NCBI GenBank assembly: GCA_002900995.3
Contig: CM035304.1
Location: 5,472,134-5,536,133, forward strand
Direction of reading: 5' to 3'
Length of the DNA: 64,000 nucleotides
Origin: Ganoderma boninense
Lineage: Eukaryota > Basidiomycota > Agaricomycetes > Polyporales > Polyporaceae
Shown here piece by piece: positions 23,582-34,700 of this stretch (the first letter of the stretch is position 1; the number at the start of each line of letters is the position of its first letter). Under the pieces are notes generated by a model, which made no database searches, was not told the origin of the DNA, and saw only the letters and a list, made by a program, of their open reading frames with translations. Position numbers and translations under genes: made by a program.

Positions 23582-24870
23582 ATGTTACGCAATCTGCTCC
23601 TGCTTCGCCGAATATTGCGGACCCCTCAGCCAACGTCAACATGCAGACAATATCTTCGCCGGCCCGCCGCTCACGCACCGCGTCCTCAGCCGCGTCGTCT
23701 CTACTCAACCTCGCAACCTGACAGTCCCCCAAAACACTACCTCCAACATTCAATCCGCACTCTCAATCCAGCCTTCATCACACAAGCTGAGTATGTCCAC
23801 TTCTCCGAGGACCAGGACCAATGCTACATCTGGGATGCCTTTGCCACCTCCACCCCGCTCTCCACCAACGTCAAAGACTCATCGCGCCGTCGCCCGTTCT
23901 CCATCGTTCGCGCAAGCGATACAAAACCATTCCCTGCCGGTCTCGGTGGGTTCTTCTACTACTACATACCCACCGGGCCCGTACCGCCGACCGCAGGCGA
24001 GATCCGCTTTCGCTGCGTCCCCTCTAGGTCCCCCGAACTCTTCAACCAGGGCCACGACTTCGTCGTCGACCCCGACCGCGGCCTCCCCTGGCACCTCCCC
24101 CTCACAACCATCGCCACGCGCAACTCCCACCAGATCTTCCGCACCATCCTCCTCAGCGACCGCCTCGTCACCCCCGAGATCCTCGCGCGCGCCGCCGAGA
24201 TGGGCCAGACGCTCACCAAAGCCCGAGCGGCGGGAACCAAGGTCCCAGTCATCCATAGCTTCGGCCAGCCGTGGTACTTCAACTTCGACACCAAGGTCCA
24301 GTGGTGGCACTTCATGGACGTCGACAAGGTGCACATCCTCCGGCCCATGCCCAACATCCTCACCTGGAAGATCGGCAGGGACCGCACGCCGTCCCCGTGG
24401 CTCGGTGCGACCCTTTGCTCTCTCAGACTCTCATAGTGACCATTGACCGCGAACCCTCCCCCCTCCCCAACACACACACAGGCGCGGCCCTCTGCGCGTT
24501 CAAGCCCGACGACCACCCGAACCTGCACGGGCGGCGCATCGTGCGCGCCCAGGTGATCAAGCTCCTGCGGCCCGTCGCGCAGAACCCCGAGTTCCCGCCC
24601 GAGCTCCGCTACCTCGTCGAAGCGCCCCAAGTCGTGCCCCCGCGCGAGGGCGACCTCCTCCGCCACGGCGCCCCGCTCTGGCAGTTCGACGTCGACGGCC
24701 CGAATGTGGACCCCGCGCGCAGGGCGGGCTTCGGCGCGCTGTTCGCGAACATGGGCTTGCCGGCGCTCAGGCCGGAGCGCGCGCTGCGCCCGCGTGCGCC
24801 GGAGAGGCATGGGGAGAACGAGGAGAGCGAGGGCTGGAAACGGTCGTTGCAGAGCCGGGTGCGGAGGTAG
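23582..24870 (+). CDS. Uncharacterised protein, possibly mitochondrial
   Basis: Two exons (23582-24404 and 24482-24870; intron 77 nt, CTCG|GTGCGA to CACAG|GCGCG) sum to exactly 403 residues. The N-terminal 40 residues are rich in Arg, Leu, Gln and Ser without acidic residues, like a mitochondrial targeting sequence. The rest is globular in composition, with many aromatic residues (GGFFYYYIPTG, QPWYFNFDTKVQWWHFMDVD). I know no family for it; the low-complexity-free core and consistent codon use argue that it is a real, conserved gene. It shares a very short divergent promoter with the GPI mannosyltransferase gene. Confidence 0.75.
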
Positions 24871-25135
24871 CTTGTGGCGTGGGGCGAGTCTCAGCTTTGG
24901 TTGTCTAGCGCCACGCCTCCCGGTGGATGATTTTTGTGGTATGTCGTCCTCGGCGTTGCCCCTTCAAATGTGGCGCTCAGAATTGACTCGAGATGTGGCT
25001 CGCATACGCCTCCTGTTCAGCACAGCATTGAAATGATATTTAGCAGCCCACAGTGTTGGCCCTGCGATGTAGACCTTGCCCCCAACTCTTACCTAACACC
25101 CTCTGGCCTCATTACCCGAAAGCTGGTTGGTCTCA

Positions 25136-25421
25136 GTGGAAACCCATCCTCCCGAACTGCGCTTTAAGATTGGTCTTCTTGTCGAAATGTTGCCGGAAAC
25201 GGTTCCAGAAGACCAATTCTCGCTGTTACATCTCTTGGACTTAGTCTCAACGGATCCTCGCGTTTCTGATGTTACGCTGGTGAGTATCAATTTCTTGCTC
25301 CTGAATGTGCCTCGATTGCTAGTATGGTGGTGCGAATAGTGCTCTTCGATCGGTCCACAAAATCCTTGCGCAACTCGTCTTTGCCTGGGCACGGACGACA
25401 TTGCCACCCTCCGATTATTAG
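25136..25421 (+). pseudogene. Possible gene remnant, unrecognised
   Basis: Two stretches join across a GTGAGT donor near 25280 and an acceptor at 25322: HPPELRFKIGLLVEMLPETV..SDVTL, then YGGANSALRSVHKILAQLVF to a TAG at 25419-25421. No start codon is visible in this frame, since a stop lies just upstream. It could be the end of a gene with further 5' exons or a fragment of one. No family was recognised. Confidence 0.3.
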
Positions 25422-25430
25422 CGCCTGGAG

Positions 25431-25967
25431 ATGTCCAGGGCTGGTGTCTCCAGAATCGCGGTCTACCATGCTAACATTGGATCCATCCGAGGGCAACTTG
25501 GCTCAACCATGTTCAACGCCTCCATTCACGAGTCTCTTGTTCGACACCAGTCCACTATGGGTGCCCTCCGCTCAGCACACAACGATGCAGCTCCCGTTCA
25601 TCGCCTTCCTGCTGAGATTCTCCTGAAAATCTTCGCCGATTTCCGCCACGACGGGACACGGTGGGGACATCCTGCATTGTGCTACTCTGGAAACGTCTGC
25701 TGGACCAAAGATTTCTAGTCAAGTGGGAACCATAACGGAAAATCGACCGATTTGAAGGCCGCGTTTCTTCAATCTCTCCCTTCGAACCTCTCCCTCCACC
25801 TCCGCGGAATCGATCTCACCACCATTATGAACATCCTTACACCTCACACACATATAACCCCCTCATTGATGGTTCATGTCGTCAAATGCCCTCTGCAGTG
25901 GGAAGTCCTTGACCGGCTCCGAGACGCACGCGTATTGTCGCGTCTGGGAGCTGTGGTTAGGAAGTAG
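25431..25967 (+). pseudogene. F-box-like gene fragment
   Basis: An open frame from 25431 carries a short helical stretch and then APVHRLPAEILLKIFADF, which matches the start of an F-box. It ends at 25718, before a full F-box is complete. A second frame from 25752 has LPSNLSLHLRGIDLTTIMNI, like the post-F-box part of basidiomycete F-box proteins. The two parts are in different frames without a good splice pair, and the LRR-like body is missing. A decayed F-box gene is the simplest reading. Confidence 0.4.
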
Positions 25968-26387
25968 AGCAGAGCGCGGCTGCTGTCCGCTCGGAAGCCT
26001 CTCGGTCGCCATTTGGGACTGTTGGCGGCACCGATGTCATCGCGACGCGGGCTTCAGGGCGGCATTGGCGGTTGAGACAATGATGCGCCAAGGCTTGGGG
26101 GATTTGGTTGGGGAGGCATCTTTTACGTTGGGCCCCGGGGCCGGAACGGGAAGTCTGAACGAGGGTGTTTGTCCCCCCCCCCCCTTGAGTCCTCGATGCG
26201 TAGGGTGGCACTTACATATGGACGGCTGTGTTCTGCAGAGAGGTATAATACACAGGTACAATACGGGACGGCATAATGGAGGCTACAAGTCGGAAAGAAA
26301 ACAAAGAACATCGAAACGCGGTCCAAGCTAAACTCAAAACCTACACCAGCACGAGAACGAGACGTAGACCGGCCGATCGTGGCTCCT
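25968..26387. other. Intergenic spacer
   Basis: About 420 bp with a run of 10 C near 26172-26181. No gene was seen. Confidence 0.4.
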
Positions 26388-27436
26388 TCAGCACCAACGC
26401 CAGCGACGACGCTCCTTCTTGTCGGTGGGCCCTGTGTAGCAACACGTCATGGGAAGCCACCCATCAGCACGACACGTTGAACCAGACCGCCCGAGGCCCA
26501 CACGCGGACGAAGGAAGGCGGGACGACGTACCGAAGAAGCTCGCGCGGGGGTCGTACCGGCCGTGGAGCGGGTGGAAGAAGGCCGAATTGGCGACCGCAA
26601 AGAGGACGGAGATGACGATGAGCGCGAAGGTCATCACCCAGCATATCCACGCGAACGCGACGAGCGCGGTCAGCATGCGGCATTGCCAGTAGTTGTGGCA
26701 GAAGAACAGGTCGCCCCAGAGCGTCTGCAATATGATGCGGGCGTCAGTCCGTATTCATTGTCTCCCTCAGACTCCAGAGAGAAGCAGGAACAAGCAATGC
26801 CATTGGCAAAGCGATGTCGGCGGCGCCGCGGCGTTGCGCGCGGAGGAGCTGAGGCACTGGAACTCGAAGCCCGGGGCTCGGAGCGGAGCGAGGATGAATG
26901 CCCGGGACGTACCGAGGCGATCGCAGCGCCGACCAGGAATAGCGTAAAGAGGGCCATGAGCCCCAGGAGCTCGGCGGCGAAGCTCGAGAGCCTGCCGTAG
27001 TCGTAGCTCCGGTGGATGATATGGATGCTGTCATAAAGCAAGTATAAGTACGCAGCGGCGATCGTCAGCCCAGAACGCGCCCGGCGGGCCCCATGACCAC
27101 ACCGAGACTCCGAAGAGTCTCAGGGAGCCCGGGACGCCCCAGACGCCTCGATAACGGCGACGCACATGTAGGACGACCAGAAGAGCGCGAGGACGGAGGT
27201 GACAAGGAGCTCGGCGGCGATCGGGTCGTAGAACGGCTGGCCGTTGTTGAGCGGGTCGTTCGGCGGGAGGAAGAGGGTGTAGTGCAGGCGGGTGCCCGTC
27301 AGGCCCAGCAGGACCGCGGAGAAGAGCCACTGTGGGAGGGGGTACCCGACGGGGTTAGCATCGTCTGGATCGTTCAGTCCACTTGACGTACCAGGACGAC
27401 GTAAAGCCCAATGCGGATCCCGCTTATGGATGCCAT
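26388..27436 (-). CDS. Small multi-span membrane protein (MARVEL-like)
   Basis: The start is placed at 27436 because MASISGIRIGLYVVL splices (GTACGT donor, CCCACAG acceptor) directly to WLFSAVLLGLTGTRLHYTLF. Further exons give DPIAAELLVTSVLALFWSSY, then IIHRSYDYGRLSSFAAELLG and LMALFTLFLVGAAIAS. The following exon has WGDLFFCHNYWQCRMLTALV and a fourth helix before SAFFHPLHGRYDPRASFF. The last exon adds PTDKKERRRWRWC and the stop. Four membrane helices with the order TM1, TM2, TM3 and a long loop with WGDL..YWQC before TM4 recall small fungal MARVEL-type proteins. Function and substrate are unknown. The long frame starting at 27485 ignores the first intron. Confidence 0.7.
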
Positions 27437-28203
27437 GAGTTCTTGGGTTGTGGGAGCAGGCACTTGGGAGTACGGTAGGTTTCAAGGTTCCGAGGAGGAG
27501 CCAGAGTACAGGGGGAAAGATGGGGAACAGGAGATGGAAGGCGAGGGCTTTAAGGCCGACAGTGGGGATGGGGGCAAGGTTCGTTGACCGCGAATGGAGT
27601 CATCGGAGGAACGGTGGGCAACGTGTTGGCCTCGAGCAGAATAGCCCTCGCGGCAGTGCGTCTATGTCCCAACCCGGTGCCGTCCAAGCATGTTCAATGT
27701 ACACAATAGGTTTGCGTTCCAAAGGCGCATGGGCAAGGTCGCCACATGGATACGGATATCGGCCTACCGTGCCACTGCGACAGCCCTTGTCACGACACAG
27801 GCCGGTACGCAGAAGGGCCACATGAGACCTCCTTCCACCGCACACCGATGCCAACGGGCGTTCAAAGGGCTGCAACAGACCGGCAATTCGGAAGACTATT
27901 CCACTATGGAGGTCTTCTGCCGACCAATGGTGGCGCCGCGGGGTGCGTATCCGACTCGGAGAAGCCTTGCGAATAAGCGCACCTGTCGAGAAGTTTTTAC
28001 CTTGTGTCCGAGGTACTTAACGAGCTCGATGTGCCCTCGATTCGCAGTTAACGATTTGACGCCAAGTTCGCCATCTCATTGGCATCAAAATGAATCCCTC
28101 AAGGCAGCGACAAAGCGCCTTCAGAGCTCAAATCAAGGAAGAGGCGTGTCGATGGACTTGATGCATGCCCAGGCTTACGATCTGAGTCTCGGAATACATT
28201 GGT
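27437..28203. other. Intergenic region before the tRNA
   Basis: About 770 bp. A 171-codon open frame on the plus strand (27690-28205) has no recognisable feature and runs into the tRNA, so I do not call it. No repeat was seen. Confidence 0.4.
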
Positions 28204-28209
28204 AAAAAA
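28204..28209 (-). terminator. RNA polymerase III terminator of tRNA-iMet
   Basis: Six T residues on the minus strand directly after the discriminator base of the tRNA, the standard Pol III stop. Confidence 0.7.
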
Positions 28210-28281
28210 TAGCAACTCCTGGTTTCGATCCAGGGACTTCAGGGTTATGAGCCCTGCACGCTTCCACTGCGTCAAGTTGCT
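28210..28281 (-). tRNA. Initiator tRNA-Met (CAU)
   Basis: A 72-nt intronless cloverleaf on the minus strand. The acceptor stem pairs AGCAACT with AGTTGCT and leaves A as discriminator. The anticodon arm is CAGGG-CTCATAA-CCCTG, giving CAU. The T-loop reads ATCGAAA instead of the usual TTCRANN. That, the A1:U72 closing pair and the stretch GCGTGCAGGGCTCATAACCC match eukaryotic initiator rather than elongator tRNA-Met. It delivers the first methionine to the 40S subunit. The internal A box (D-arm) is present and a T6 terminator follows. Confidence 0.95.
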
Positions 28282-29844
28282 ATGACATAGGGAAATCACT
28301 AATCAATATACATATCACATGTTACATATATAGGCGCTGGGGACACACACTGGCACATCTCGCCGACAACTTACAAGGACCAGCTAGTCGCATAAACGTT
28401 ACTCGCACAAGATGGATACTATATTATTACTGCTCATGCCCAGTCAAAACCCCGTCCATTTTGGACCATTGTAATCTTTTTTGGTCAAATATATTTGCTA
28501 CATATGGGCGCATTGAGTAGCAATAGATGGGAATGGTCGGCTATCGAAACGAAAAGCGAGATGGGAGCCTTCGCTTTTTGAGAGATGTCGAAATCTTTTT
28601 CATTCGAGACTAACCAATATCCCACTATGTCCTCGCCTCAAAAAGCCAGAAAAGCGTCGATATCGAGAAAAGAAGCTTCGGATGCTCCGATTCTCGCGTC
28701 CATCTCAGGTGTTATTCGCTCCGTTCAGAGGCTTCCATTCGGATAGGCAAAAATAGATACAGGGCGTCCAGTAAGCACCCGCCCCCGCCCCTTCCCCCGC
28801 CGCCCGCGACCGTCATCACTGGCTTTCGCGCCCGCCACCTAACCAGTGCGCCCGACACCCGCGCATCCGGCGCGAACCTGCCCGCACATCGCGCTTGTTG
28901 TCGCGCGGCCAGATTCTAGAAAACGGATGATTAGCTGGGAGGATCGCGCACATGTATGCGCGTGCGCTCACCTTTTCTGACGCGCAGGCGGCAGATGGCG
29001 CGTTGCTGAATATACTTAGTCATGTACTTACTTCAATAATTAAAGTACTTACTGCATCGCTCCAGGTATGAGCAATATCGGGGAGGCGCGCACCTTGTAG
29101 GAGGAACTAAGAGTGGGGTACGCTGAGGAGGCACAGTAGTGGGGGAAAGAGAGAAAGAGATGAGAGGACGGAGGGCGATGTCTCTGCGTCTTAAATATGT
29201 CGGGGATGTCGGTGGCGTCATAAGAGGCGAGTCGGGGCGGGATCGGGAGGAAGCATAAAATGGACACGGTGGTGATGGAACCATAGACATGGCCTCCCTC
29301 ATAGAAGTATACTTAACATACGAGATTATGAACCTCTTGTTTAATGGCAGACAGTTCAAGTTCTCGACATATACTTGTGGCGCGTCAAGCGCCGGCAGTA
29401 GTTATATCTATTCAGTCGAGCAGTTATAATCAAGTAATCCAAACTACCACTAAGTACATAGCTTCGATCCAAAAATAGAGCAATCGAACACGGGAAATTG
29501 GGGACAAAAGATCCCAATGGCCGGAATTGACTCCAAATGGCTGGGAATGGGAGGGGTTCTCACTGGGGCTCATGTCCCAGTCCAGCAATCGCGTCAGTCG
29601 AGAACATATCTCTGGCAGCCTAGGAAGTTGTGATGCCCGCAAACTGCGAGCCTGGGGGCACGGCGTCGAGGTACATTTGGGCTTCTCATGCGTCAAGTCC
29701 GACGCTTGATGGAGGCGGGACGTCCTTCTGATGTAACCGTGAGGAATGTTATACGGGATTATCGCAGTGAGACACAAACCATTGTCTTGCCACTACTAGC
29801 TCTGGAGATGTCGAGGACGAAGGTCGGCGTGTTGTTAGATGCCT
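28282..29844. other. Long region without a supported gene
   Basis: About 1.5 kb upstream of the tRNA and downstream of the DUF6534 gene. It contains AT-rich stretches (28290-28680), a C-rich stretch near 28780-28870, and short open frames on both strands with no recognisable motif. No transposon signature such as long terminal or inverted repeats was noticed by eye. Confidence 0.4.
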
Positions 29845-31842
29845 TCAGGATGGGGCGGTTAGTCGAAGAGGGCCTACAACAAAGTTCAAGAAGCGACTTG
29901 CCTGTTCTACGTGTTCAGCCGCGCCCCTCCGGCTGTTTCCAGTTCCTGGCGTGAACACGTTCATGTTGTGAAGGACGTCGGTGCCAAATTCTACGATGTT
30001 GTTGTCATCTCCCCTCATGGACTGTTGCGCGTTGAGCCTGCAAGATGAGCTACTTAACATAGTTGATGAGGCCGAGTGGAATCGAACAACCTACGTTGCA
30101 AATAGGGTATTGCAGTACACTGTAATTGACACAGAATTGTCAGAGGAACGGCGCCAGGTAGGATGAAGAATATGCACTTACATCTTCCCAGCAGAAGTGT
30201 GAATGGAACGAAGACAAAGCGTCCAGGAAGAGCGACGGTCTGTTGAAATTTAGAAATCAATTAGGACCCGACTATTGTGCATGAGCAATACTTGCAGAGA
30301 TCATCTTGCCGGCGGCGCAAGTACTGGTCTCGGAGACAACGTAAGTACTTTAAAGATCATATCTAACAGCCAGAGAGGAGCGCACGCAGTGAGGACACCC
30401 CGGTTCACGGCATACATGACGAGCCGGCCAATTATCGAGTCGGTCCTGTGCATAGGAGGCATCAACATCAACTCAGCGGTAGCTGTCTCAAAAATCTTCT
30501 AGGAAAACATGGCATACCTCTTGAAGCCAGTCCTCTTTGAACGAAGGTAGTAGCAAAGCGCTACCACAATGGCAATATCGCATATCATGCTCGTACCGGC
30601 TGTAACCCCAGTAAGAGCCCGGATCTCAATAGACCCAATAGAATAGACATCGCTCTTCGTGTAGCTAAAGCACCATCATCAGTTAGCCCAGGGCCTGCTT
30701 AGGATGAGAGTCCAACATGAATGTACATACATGTGCACAGCCACGACTGAAGATCAGTTGGAACGTCAATTCCCATGGAGGAGGAGGTGCACTAGATGTA
30801 ATGACGACGCACTAATCCCGGAGACTGCGAAAGTGTAGACGTCTGAATATGATGCTCTTTTGTCCGTTGCAGGAGACACGCACCACAGGAACACAAAGCG
30901 AGCATAACCTGTCTCGGACTCCTCAATCACGTTATGGCTCGGTGCTGCTAGAGGATGGGGGCTTACCACGCTGCTCACGAGGGTTTTGTTCTGCTTGCTC
31001 ACTGTTCGACGACATAAGGGCTGTCAATGTTCCGTTCAAACAGTAGTATCGGCTTGAAGGACAGCTTACGGGCCCAAAGACGCTGCGCAAAGAACCTGAT
31101 AAAGCGGTGAGAACCTTGGAGGACGAACTCGGCGAAAACTTTGCACACATACAACTGCGCAAGTGTTCCAATCAAGGCCTACCGGCGGGCCATAGTTAGC
31201 CCGAAACACAGCTTAAGATAATCGCGGGATCGTCACCGAGACGCCATCTTCGAGCTCAATAAATCCATGGTGAGTTAATACTTGATCTCCTGGCTCGGCG
31301 ATACGCTATGCACTCACTGCGAATACGCTGCAGCAGAAATCGTTCAGCAGGAAGCCGATAGGCAAGTGAATAGGAAGACTCACGGCGGGATGACGAGCAC
31401 TGACGATGGGTTGCCGAAATCCGTCACGACAAACGCATAAAGGCCCCAGATTGTGAGCACCGCGGAGATGGTGTCGAGAATGCTGCGTTTGTGCATGAGT
31501 AACGCAAAGTGGGCAATAGCATCTGAGTACTAACAACAGGATTACGATCTTACGGTAACGTCAGCGTTGGGAACTGGATGGATCCATGAGTCTACTAGTA
31601 GGACTCACAAAAGAGTTCATGCGTGTAGAACGTTGAACGCTCCACCGAAAGTATATGTAAGCCTGCAAAATGGTGATGCCATATACACTACTCGCAGACC
31701 TGATCAGCACGGGGTACGTAAGGAGGGGGAGGGTCAGGATTACGCACCACGTCGAAACAACCGTGCCGATGGTGGCGCAGGCTAAAACCTCCTTGATACC
31801 TGAGAGCAACTGGGGTGTCAATTCCGGTTGAGTCGCGGCCAT
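29845..31842 (-). CDS. DUF6534-type seven-helix membrane protein, many exons
   Basis: No single long frame exists, but a chain of small exons matches the basidiomycete DUF6534 family. From the start MAATQPELTPQLLS (31842) the pieces are SVYGITILQAYIYFRW, SILDTISAVLTIWGLYAFVV with TDFGNPSSVL, FLLNDFCCSVFAV, IRFFAQRLWA, then GVTAGTSMICDIAIVVALCY followed by YLRSKRTGFKR. Next come TDSIIGRLVMYAVNRGVLTA, ALPGRFVFVPFTLLLGR and LNAQQSMRG. Order, spacing and helix pattern are as expected for the family, whose function is unknown. At least eight introns are implied, and I did not fix every border. A stop at 29845 ends the last frame. Some internal pieces look shorter than usual, so decay cannot be excluded. 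Confidence 0.65.
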
Positions 31843-32590
31843 GAGGGATGAGCAGCGAGGAGTCGAGACCACTGCAGGGTGCGTGAGGTATATGAAGGGG
31901 GAAGAGGGTCAGAATCTTCTCCGCCGTCCCCCATGAAGCTCCATGAACGCTATCTCTCTGGCGGTGATACATGGTATTCTTGCTCTCGTCCGGAGCTTCG
32001 ACGTCGTGATAAAAAGGCCGTGAACCTTGTAGTGTTCATGGCGATGCATCAGTCCGACACAAGTCGGATCGTGGATGGCCCATCGGCCAGGTGAAACCTC
32101 TTCTTACCCCCCCTGCAGCATCGCATACGCCTTCGTTCATCTTAGAACCAGGTTGACATCACGTAACATAATAGAAATGGTTCTGAGCACCAACACCGAA
32201 GGATGAGATCTTGAGAGGCCGGGGTTTGCAGCGGAGTAAGAGACAGAATGCCCGAGCTGCTTCTTGCGCGTCTAGGTTAGAGCCTCATTTACTGCCGGTA
32301 AGGTTATCCACATTTATCGAAACGCTAATATTCTGCTGACCTCTGTCACTGTGTTCGAAGCCCATTCGACTGGTTGCAGCAGGCTCCGCCTGTGTTCTCC
32401 CCCAAGTACTTCAGCTGATTGCGGTCTTGCGTCCTCTTGGCTCGATGCCCGCTTTGGCAAAAAAAAAGATAGAGTTGGACGAGGGTAGTACAACAGTTGG
32501 ACAAGAATAGAGTACATCCAGGAACGAGAGAGTGAGCAGAATGGTCCGGGAAACAGTCATAAAGTATGGCGCGTTAAAGATGGGCGAGGT
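31843..32590. other. Intergenic region between DUF6534 gene and SPC25
   Basis: About 750 bp with the DUF6534 promoter and the SPC25 3' flank. An A-rich run occurs at about 32459-32467. No gene was seen. Confidence 0.45.
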
Positions 32591-33539
32591 TCATCGGCCT
32601 TGAACAGCGAGGTCCCGGAACGCTTCTCGGACGCGCCGGATGAATGCGTAAATGTCGCGCGACTCGTTCAGCTCGTCGAGCAGTATCGGCAGATTCGGAA
32701 GGAACGGTGTTGTTGTCGGAACTGGGCCCATATGCGTCAACGCCACTTGCTTGCACGCAGCAGACCCGGGAAACGCAAGAAACATACCCTTGTATGCGCG
32801 ACTCGACACGTCCACGACAAGACTGAACTCGCGGGCGAGGTCCGCGGGATCGATATGCGTGAAACGGACGAGGATTTTGTCCTTGTCGATGCCCTCGATC
32901 GCGCACTTTAGCCGGTCCTCGCAGGCGGCGACCTCTGGTTGTGTGCGGGCCGCGTGCCCCGTGAGGATCGAGTGCTCACGCTTCCGCTCTACCGAACGAG
33001 AAGGTAAGTTTCTGCATGCGAGTGGAAGAGGTTGAGAAAGGACGAAGGGCGCACCGCGCATGAGGTTGGCAGTAATGATACGGTGTTGTTCGATCTCGAC
33101 GTCGAGCGACGCGCATTTCTCCTTGACGGACGCGAGCTGGCGGCGGAAGGTGGCCACACTCGCTTCGCTTTCCTTCTTCTCCTCCTGCTCCTTGTCGAGC
33201 ACTGCGCTCAACAGGGGGCCCAGTGAGCTCCCAATCTCGCGAAGGCAAGTGGAGAGGGATTGGAAGCGCACCGGCGATGAGCTCAATCTCCCTGAGCTTG
33301 CTCTGATTGGTGTCTGTCTCTATCTGAGTCGTTTTCTCCGCGATCTTCTTCTTCTCCACTGCGAACGCGTTCTTCCTGTTGGTTATCTCGGTGACTGCGC
33401 GTTGTGTGTAGTTCGACACAGCTTTGAGGAAGTTGCGGGTCGAGGCCTCGTAGGCCTCCAGGCGGAGGTCGATCTGGGGATTTTGCTGGGCAAGGACAGC
33501 GGGGAGATCAAGTTTTGGTACGCGGAGGACTTTCGACAT
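32591..33539 (-). CDS. SPC25: Kinetochore protein Spc25
   Basis: The start at 33539 (MSKVLRVPKLDLPAVLAQQN) is preferred over the in-frame Met 16 codons upstream, which adds an untypical leader. Exon 1 ends at 33272 and joins, through the acceptor before VLDKEQEEKKESEASVATF, to a long coiled coil (Glu/Lys-rich, VKEKCASLDVEIEQHRIITA). The C-terminal globular domain has CEDRLKCAIEGIDKDKILVR, FTHIDPADLAREFSLVVDVS, and finally LLDELNESRDIYAFIRRVRE, the Spindle_Spc25 domain. Spc25 pairs with Spc24 in the Ndc80 complex and links microtubules to the inner kinetochore. It is divergent from RPB9 with 243 bp between start codons. Confidence 0.9.
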
Positions 33540-33782
33540 CGTGTCAGAGGAGAGAGCTATGCAGGGGCCAGAGGAGAGGAGAGACAAGCAGAAAAGTTCG
33601 TGTCTAGCTTAGAGTCGGGGAACCTGCTCGCGTCGCGCGTTGGCGCGCCTCCACCGCGTAAGCGCCAGCGCGGCTTCATTCTGCGTAGTAAGCGCTTAGG
33701 AGGAAACTGCCTCTTTCATCGCGACCGCGACCATCCACGATCACCGCCGTCTCCGTCCCATCCCTTCTCCCTCCCCTTTGCT

Positions 33783-34408
33783 ATGGCAAGCATCTCATAT
33801 GTGCAGCTGAGAGTAAAGACTGACGTCCATTACTGCCTTGCGATGCTGGCAGGCTTCTCTTCACTTCTGCTCCGAGTGCAACAATCTTTTGTACCCCAAG
33901 GCGGACCCCCAGCGTCGCGTCATGGTCTACGCATGCCGCATTTGCGCATACGACGAGATTGGCGAGAACCAGTGTGTATACAGGAACGATTTGTTGACCG
34001 TGACAAGGTGTGTTTCCCCTTCCTCGACTCCGAATTTCCCTCTCACTCCACCATTCCTCCCGCATTAACGTGTCCGCCAGGGAGCAAGTCGGCGTGACGT
34101 CTGACCTCGGCTCGGATCCCACTCTGGTACGTGTACTTCTATTTATTGCCCATTGGGCCCGGCAGCAGCCAAACCGTGTCTCTTTAGGCACACCAGAAGA
34201 TAGTCTGCCCAAAATGCCACAATGACGAGTGCGTCCCAGTCCTTCCTCCACCCAGCACTCCTTCCTGATGTCATTCCGCAGTGCCGTGTTCTTCCAGGAC
34301 CAGTCTAAACGGAAGGAGACGCGGATGATCCTCTTCTACGTCTGCACAAAATGCAATAATGCATTCACAGACCCAAGTCTAGACCTAGAACAGCAACCAG
34401 AGATGTGA
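33783..34408 (+). CDS. RPB9: RNA polymerase II subunit RPB9
   Basis: Exons 33853-34007, 34081-34126, 34188-34228 and 34282-34408 encode 122 residues after the initiator. The first zinc ribbon is HFCSECNNLLYPKA..YACRICAYDE, the linker is YRNDLLTVTREQVGVTSDLG, and the second ribbon is IVCPKCHNDE..YVCTKCNNAFTDP. This is the full RPB9 pattern, and its length equals the usual 122-123. RPB9 sits on the jaw of Pol II and aids start-site choice, fidelity and TFIIS action. The first coding exon is tiny. The simplest model is ATG alone at 33783-33785 followed by a GC-AG intron (GCAAGC to GGCAG, 67 nt), giving MASLHFCSEC. Donors at 33801 or 33813 would add a few residues. Confidence 0.93.
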
Positions 34409-34700
34409 TGGACGTGCTCTGGTTGCCTCTCCGTCTTCTCGGTGGTCGCAGAGCCCGCCGTCTTCCATCATTGACCTTCCGCCCACTTGTACGATAGTTG
34501 CTGTATTGCTAATGAAATCCAGATTTGACCAATGCGTACTTAATAACGTTAGGATGTCGTGGGGTGCTACTGATGGTACTGATGCTACAGCAGGTTATGC
34601 AATACATAGCGACGACGAAACCCAAACCACCTGTCAAGATACAACACACAAAACATACTCCACCTTCCTCTCAACGCTCCACCATCACTTCTCACCGACC

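Noticed and set aside
27690..28205. 171-codon plus-strand frame upstream of the tRNA
   Set aside because: No motif, unusual composition, and it runs into the tRNA-iMet gene; more likely chance.
28282..29030. Possible transposon or LTR next to the tRNA
   Set aside because: No long terminal repeat, inverted repeat, target-site duplication or polymerase frame could be seen by eye; a genome-wide repeat search would be needed.
33060..34097. 345-codon plus-strand frame across SPC25 and RPB9
   Set aside because: It is antisense to SPC25 and out of frame with RPB9, both of which are firm; a GC-driven shadow.
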